Source: Nonlabens dokdonensis DSW-6 (GTDB taxonomy: Bacteria > Bacteroidota > Bacteroidia > Flavobacteriales > Flavobacteriaceae). Taken from it: a stretch of 64,000 nt of DNA. Both the position numbers and the translations under genes were made by a program. The notes under the pieces are model-generated. The model was not told the origin of the DNA. It saw nothing but the letters and a program-made list of their open reading frames with translations, and searched no databases. Positions 62,724-64,000 of this stretch are shown here, piece by piece; the first letter of the stretch is position 1; each line of letters starts with the position of its first letter. The stretch is from positions 2,729,501 to 2,793,500 of the forward strand of contig NC_020156.1 of assembly GCF_000332115.1 (NCBI RefSeq). Direction: 5' to 3'.

Positions 62724-63059
62724 ATGTCAAATAACCAGTTATATAGAGGTAGTCTCACCACAATCATCATGCGGCTTCTGGAGAAAGAAGGCAAAATGTA
62801 TGGGTATGAAATTACTCAGAAAGTCAAAGAAATCACCGAAGGCAAAATAGATATTAAGGAAGGAGCTTTATATCCTTCACTACACAAATTGCAAGCAGCT
62901 GGTCACTTAAAGGTAGATGCCAAAAAAGTAGATAACCGCATAAGAAAGTATTATTCTCTGACGCCGCAAGGTCAAAAAGAAACAATACATATGCTGGCAG
63001 AATTAAAAGAATACATCGAGAACATGCAGGCAATTATGAATCCTAAAATAGCTTATTAG
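62724..63059 (+). CDS. PadR family transcriptional repressor
   Basis: 111 residues of the short PadR type, a winged-helix DNA-binding protein. Landmarks are LYRGSLTTIIMRLLEKEGKMYGYEITQKV (helices 1-3) and EGALYPSLHKLQAAGHLKVD (recognition helix and wing), then RKYYSLTPQG. The C-terminal helix for dimerisation is short. The start ATG abuts operator 2, so the mRNA would be almost leaderless. It is followed after 2 bases by a gene for a membrane protein with an HAAS-like N-terminus, a pairing common in Bacteroidota and Firmicutes. Confidence 0.93.
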   Translation: MSNNQLYRGSLTTIIMRLLEKEGKMYGYEITQKVKEITEGKIDIKEGALYPSLHKLQAAGHLKVDAKKVDNRIRKYYSLTPQGQKETIHMLAELKEYIENMQAIMNPKIAY

Positions 63060-63061
63060 TA

Positions 63062-63760
63062 ATGAAATTGACCATCGAACAGATTAAAAACACTTATGCC
63101 TTTACTTATAAAAATGGAGTCAGGTCGTATGAATTACAAACTGAGTTAGTAGATCATCTAGCTAATGGGATAGAGGAGCAATGGAATAAGCAACCTTCTC
63201 TTAAATTTGATGTAGCTCTGGAAGAGGAGTTCAATAAGTTTGGACCAACAGGATTTGAAATGGTAATAAAAGAACATTTTAAAGCGGTACAAAAGAGAAT
63301 GATCAAATCGTTCTTAAGATATTTTGTTGAGTATTTTACAACATCTAAATTTTTGATTGTTTTGCTTTCTAGTATTATGGTATACTTAATTTGTAACTCA
63401 GATTATTCAATTATAAAATACTATTTTACTACGAGCATATTTGCAGTATGTGCGCTTATTTACCCTGTTTTTTGTGTTTTGTTACATGAAACTAAGGTAC
63501 GGTCACAACTATTTAATGAAAAGCGATGGTCTTTAAAGAAAATGGTGTTGCAAACTTTTTCCGGTCTACTTTTGATTGCTTTATTACCGAACGCTTTTTA
63601 CTCTTGGGTTTTTTATAGCACCAAAGGTTTTTCAGCCTTAAACAATGGCTTAACTGGACTTTTCAGTTTCATCTTTGTATTAATTTGCCTTTGCACTTAT
63701 ATTTTCCTAGTAAAATTACCTCAAGAATTTGATGACAACCTAAAAGTTGCCTTGTCATGA
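63062..63760 (+). CDS. Membrane protein with HAAS-like N-terminal domain
   Basis: 232 residues, 2 bases after the PadR gene. N-terminal helical domain of about 80 residues with ELQTELVDHLANGIEEQW and FDVALEEEFNKFGPTGFEMVIKEHF, like the HAAS/DUF1700 domains found next to PadR genes, then four membrane helices (about 95-112, 122-140, 162-185, 200-222). It is probably controlled by the PadR repressor. The next gene encodes a paralog with the same opening. Confidence 0.87.
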   Translation: MKLTIEQIKNTYAFTYKNGVRSYELQTELVDHLANGIEEQWNKQPSLKFDVALEEEFNKFGPTGFEMVIKEHFKAVQKRMIKSFLRYFVEYFTTSKFLIVLLSSIMVYLICNSDYSIIKYYFTTSIFAVCALIYPVFCVLLHETKVRSQLFNEKRWSLKKMVLQTFSGLLLIALLPNAFYSWVFYSTKGFSALNNGLTGLFSFIFVLICLCTYIFLVKLPQEFDDNLKVALS

Positions 63761-63806
63761 CAAATCCATATTATATAATTTTTTAAGTCAACTTATTTGT
63801 TTTTAT

Positions 63807-64000
63807 ATGAAGATTAATAATATCCAAATCGAGAAATTATATGAATTTACCAGAAAACACTATGTGGAATGGTATGATTTACAATCTGAACTGGTAGATC
63901 ATCTAGCCAATGGTATTGAAGAACAATGGAAAGAATATCCATCTAGAAGTTTTGAAGACGCACTTCAAGTAGAATTTAAAAAGTTTGGCGTTTTTGGATT
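63807..64000 (+). CDS. Second HAAS-like protein, cut by window end
   Basis: Open frame from the ATG at 63807 to the end of the window (64 codons seen). It begins MKINNIQIEKLYEFTRKHY and has LQSELVDHLANGIEEQW and ALQVEFKKFG, closely matching the N-terminus of the preceding protein. It is a tandem duplicate in the same operon; the membrane part lies outside the window. Confidence 0.85.
   Translation, partial: MKINNIQIEKLYEFTRKHYVEWYDLQSELVDHLANGIEEQWKEYPSRSFEDALQVEFKKFGVFG

Overview
The window comes from an AT-rich chromosome of a marine-type member of the Flavobacteriaceae (Bacteroidota). Support for this: promoter boxes of the form TAnnTTTG, signal peptides ending in AQ/SQ, a type IX secretion sorting tail, an adhesin-like protein with GIGT-type repeats, a long-form GAPDH, and a very common palindrome, CCGCTTTCGCGAAAGCGG, both between and inside genes. 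No rRNA, tRNA, CRISPR array, transposase or integrase was recognised.

Layout. (1) 1-20114: an export locus. A divergent sigma-54-type response regulator and histidine kinase (17438-20114) face a minus-strand run of an HlyD-type adaptor, one LolD/MacB-type ATPase and six FtsX/MacB-type permease paralogs (the last cut by the window edge). Two matched promoter regions, before the adaptor and before the fifth permease, carry the same paired dyads and the same TGGCAT-type element at the same spacing, so the regulator probably drives two transcripts. (2) 20115-29760: a repeat-rich accessory stretch. It holds a 205-bp tandem repeat, selO, a membrane protein, a single-chain type IIG restriction-modification enzyme, an orphan gene, a GIY-YIG protein, DUF427, ychJ and a 50-residue basic protein. 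A dispersed palindromic element of exactly 73 bp separates several of these genes and lies in frame inside the restriction enzyme gene. (3) 29968-42661: secreted or envelope proteins (tricorn-like protease, tail-fibre-like adhesin, MORN protein, lipoprotein) and a hybrid sensor kinase. (4) 43061-47080: housekeeping genes mnmE and comM/yifB, a DUF4268 gene and a lone Hpt phosphotransfer protein. (5) 47081-50786: two terminators and a probable small RNA, then a tight five-gene operon of a small soluble protein, two paralogous membrane proteins, a NarX/DegS-like kinase and a NarL-type regulator. (6) 51004-62455: nitroreductase, DEAD-box helicase, an outer-membrane protein, secreted endonuclease I, a cyclase-like DUF3095 protein, acyltransferase, SDR reductase and gap. 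(7) 62724-64000: a PadR repressor with two neat operators, followed by two paralogous genes with a shared N-terminal domain, the second cut by the window edge.

Strongest leads: the duplicated enhancer/promoter architecture with six permeases on one ATPase; the five-gene membrane-sensor operon; the repeats that encode peptide segments inside conserved proteins, including the end of a signal peptide; the fixed-length 73-bp element; the PadR dyads; and the small RNA candidate near 47.2-47.3 kb.
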